Shown here: positions 4,203-5,670 of the stretch, in pieces
Position numbering within the stretch: the stretch's first letter is position 1
How the letters are laid out: each line of letters opens with the position of its first letter
The notes under the pieces: generated by a model
The model's database searches: none
Told to the model about the DNA's origin: nothing
What the model saw: the letters and a program-made list of their open reading frames with translations, nothing else
Assembly (NCBI GenBank): GCA_023401045.1
Contig: JAEXEM010000432.1
Coordinates: 1-5,670 of the forward strand
DNA from: Actinomycetes bacterium
Lineage (GTDB): Bacteria; Actinomycetota; Actinomycetes; Actinomycetales; Cellulomonadaceae
DNA: 5,670 nucleotides
Reading direction: 5' to 3'
Program-made: the position numbers and the translations under genes

Positions 4203-5518
4203 ACCGGCACGCGCGAGGACCGCCGCGTCACGAGGTACACCAGCACCCCGACGGCGAGCAGCACCCCCGCGAGCAGCCAGTGCTGCGGCTCCTGCCGGGT
4301 GAGCAGCACGAGGCAGGACAGCACCGCGAGCACCGGGATCGCCGTCGGGGCGCTGAAGTGGTCGTGCTCGACGCGGTCCCGGCGCAGCACGAGCACCGCG
4401 ACGTTCGTCGAGAGGAAGACGAACAGCAGGAGCAGGACGACGGTCGACGCGAGATCGACGAGCTCACCGGTCGCGGCGAGGACGATCGCGACGACCGTGG
4501 TGACGGCGATCGCGACGCCCGGGGTGCGGCGCCCCGGCAGGACGCGGGACATCGGCGACGGCAGCAGACCGCGCTGGGCCATCCCGTAGCCGAGGCGGCT
4601 GGCCATGATCATCGTCAGCAGTGCGCCGTTGGCGACGGCGACGAGCGCGATGACGGCGAACAGGCCCGGCGGGACGGCACCCGCGGTGCGGACGACCTCG
4701 AGCAGCGGGCCGGTCGACTCAGCGAGCTCGGCGGGCGCGATGACCGCGGGCGCGACGAACCCGAGCAGCAGGTAGACGACGCCGGCGGTGAGCAGGGCGC
4801 CGAACAGCGCCCGCGGGTAGACGCGGCTGACGTCGCGGATCTCCTCGGCGAGGTTCGCCGACGTCTCGAAGCCGACGAACGAGTAGTACGCGATGAGCGC
4901 CGAGCCGAGCACGGCGACCCACACGCCGGTCTCCGCGGGCGGGTCGAACGCACCGCCGAGGTCGGCGTCCCCGCGCCCGATCACCCACGCCCCGAGGACG
5001 ATGACGAGGACGAGCCCCGTCGTCTCGACGAGCGTCATCCCGATGTTCGCGCGCAGCGACTCCTTGATGCCCCACGCGTTGACGAGCGCGACGAGCACGA
5101 GGAAGACGATCGCGGCGGGCACCTGCGGGACGTCGAGGAACGCCGCGAGGTACTCGCCGGTGAAGGCGAGCGAGAGACCGGCCGCGCTCACCATGCCGGC
5201 GGCGAGCATGCAGAACCCGACGAGGAACGCGACGAGCGGGCTGCGGTACGCCTTCTCCGCGTAGACCGCCGAGCCGCCCGCGTGCGGGTACTTGGTGACG
5301 AGCTCGGCGTACGAGAACGCCGTGAGCAGCGCCATGACGAGCGCGATCGCGAACGCGAGCCACACGAGACCACCGGCCTCGCCGGCCATCTCCCCGACGA
5401 GGGCGTACACACCCGCGCCGAGGACGTCACCGAGGACGAAGAGGAAGAGCAGCGGACCCGTCACGGCCCGGCGCAGCGTCGGCTTCCCGGTGCTCTCGTC
5501 CGTCGTCTCGCTCGTCAC
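4190..5518 (-). CDS. APC-superfamily amino acid permease
   Basis: This complete 442-aa protein starts at GTG 5518. The codons upstream have no better start before an in-frame stop at 5572-5570, and no Shine-Dalgarno is evident. It has 12 predicted membrane segments, at about 20-41, 48-70, 94-118, 133-150, 158-180, 197-217, 236-259, 284-306, 335-350, 353-375, 391-407 and 413-430. The family pattern is clear: GDVLGAGVYALVGE in the first segment (the unwound substrate-binding helix), YPHAGGSAVYAEKAY (77-91) before segment 3, YYSFVGFETSANLAEE (211-226) at segment 6, and SRLGYGMAQRGLLP (307-320) in the loop after segment 8. Such proteins are proton-coupled or exchange carriers for amino acids or polyamines in the cytoplasmic membrane; the substrate cannot be read from sequence. 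Glu165 occupies the segment-5 position where ApcT-type members carry Lys. No biosynthetic or catabolic neighbour hints at the substrate. Confidence 0.95.
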   Translation of the reverse strand: MTSETTDESTGKPTLRRAVTGPLLFLFVLGDVLGAGVYALVGEMAGEAGGLVWLAFAIALVMALLTAFSYAELVTKYPHAGGSAVYAEKAYRSPLVAFLVGFCMLAAGMVSAAGLSLAFTGEYLAAFLDVPQVPAAIVFLVLVALVNAWGIKESLRANIGMTLVETTGLVLVIVLGAWVIGRGDADLGGAFDPPAETGVWVAVLGSALIAYYSFVGFETSANLAEEIRDVSRVYPRALFGALLTAGVVYLLLGFVAPAVIAPAELAESTGPLLEVVRTAGAVPPGLFAVIALVAVANGALLTMIMASRLGYGMAQRGLLPSPMSRVLPGRRTPGVAIAVTTVVAIVLAATGELVDLASTVVLLLLFVFLSTNVAVLVLRRDRVEHDHFSAPTAIPVLAVLSCLVLLTRQEPQHWLLAGVLLAVGVLVYLVTRRSSRVPVAAE

Positions 5519-5670
5519 GCGCCGAGTCTGTGGCAGGTTCGCGGCGCGCGCGCGGCGAGCGGGGCCGTCTCATCCGGCGGGAGGCATCGTCGCCACCGTG
5601 CCGGTCGACGCGCCGGTAGCGGCGCGAGCGCCGGCCGCGGGCCCTGCCGGCGGCCCCGACGCCCCGGGGC
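5519..5670. other. Permease upstream region and undecided coding edge
   Basis: The first 79 bases (5519-5597) contain no TA dinucleotide, so no TANNNT promoter in either direction, and a CG-alternating run lies near 5543-5553. Two readings of the edge compete. On the minus strand a frame open from the edge to TGA at 5572-5570 encodes an Ala/Pro/Gly/Thr-rich tail ending in STGTVATMPPAG. This would make the permease the second gene of an operon, 51 bp downstream. On the plus strand GTG 5598 follows GGGAGG (5579-5584) at a rather long 13-base spacing and stays open to the edge (VPVDAPVAARAPAAG). The lack of a permease promoter slightly favours the minus-strand reading. Confidence 0.35.

Noticed and set aside
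4719..5363. Large minus- and plus-strand ORFs inside the permease region
   Set aside because: They are Arg- or Ser/Thr-rich shadows of a gene whose membrane segments and APC motifs are unmistakable.
5541..5557. Alternating CG run as a special structure (Z-DNA)
   Set aside because: It is short and expected by chance at this GC content; nothing ties it to a function.

Overview
The window is very GC-rich, with codons almost always ending in G or C, frequent GTG/TTG starts and tightly packed genes. This points to a high-GC actinobacterium. The protein style suggests the Cellulomonas/Micrococcales area, but that is an impression, not a search result. I see no rRNA, tRNA, CRISPR array, insertion sequence or attachment site.

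Left part (1-659). A minus-strand gene runs off the left edge. Only its first 120 codons are visible, and they form a helical, WXG100/LXG-like N-terminal domain behind a strong ribosome binding site. A gene-free divergent region of about 300 bp (363-659) follows, with one -10-like hexamer facing each way and two perfect 7-bp-arm inverted repeats.

Core (660-3304). Two plus-strand genes overlap by 4 bp (GTGA) and must form one transcript. The first encodes a 245-aa protein of unknown function with three membrane segments and a TDT-repeat tail. The second encodes a 636-aa clostripain-like (peptidase family C11) cysteine protease with a signal peptide and a lipobox-like Cys. The likely picture is a membrane partner with an outward-facing helical acidic domain and a membrane-tethered protease on the outer face. 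A functional link is inferred from gene order only.

Middle (3305-4168). A small minus-strand single-pass membrane or secreted protein (48 aa) ends just past the protease gene. A short plus-strand ORF then ends in a TGATG junction with a 176-aa soluble protein of unknown function.

Right part (4169-5670). A complete minus-strand APC-superfamily amino acid permease (442 aa) is convergent with the 176-aa gene. A 7-bp GC stem-loop lies across the permease stop codon. The last 150 bp are upstream of the permease. They hold either the C-terminal tail of a minus-strand gene or the start of a plus-strand gene, and the sequence does not decide which.
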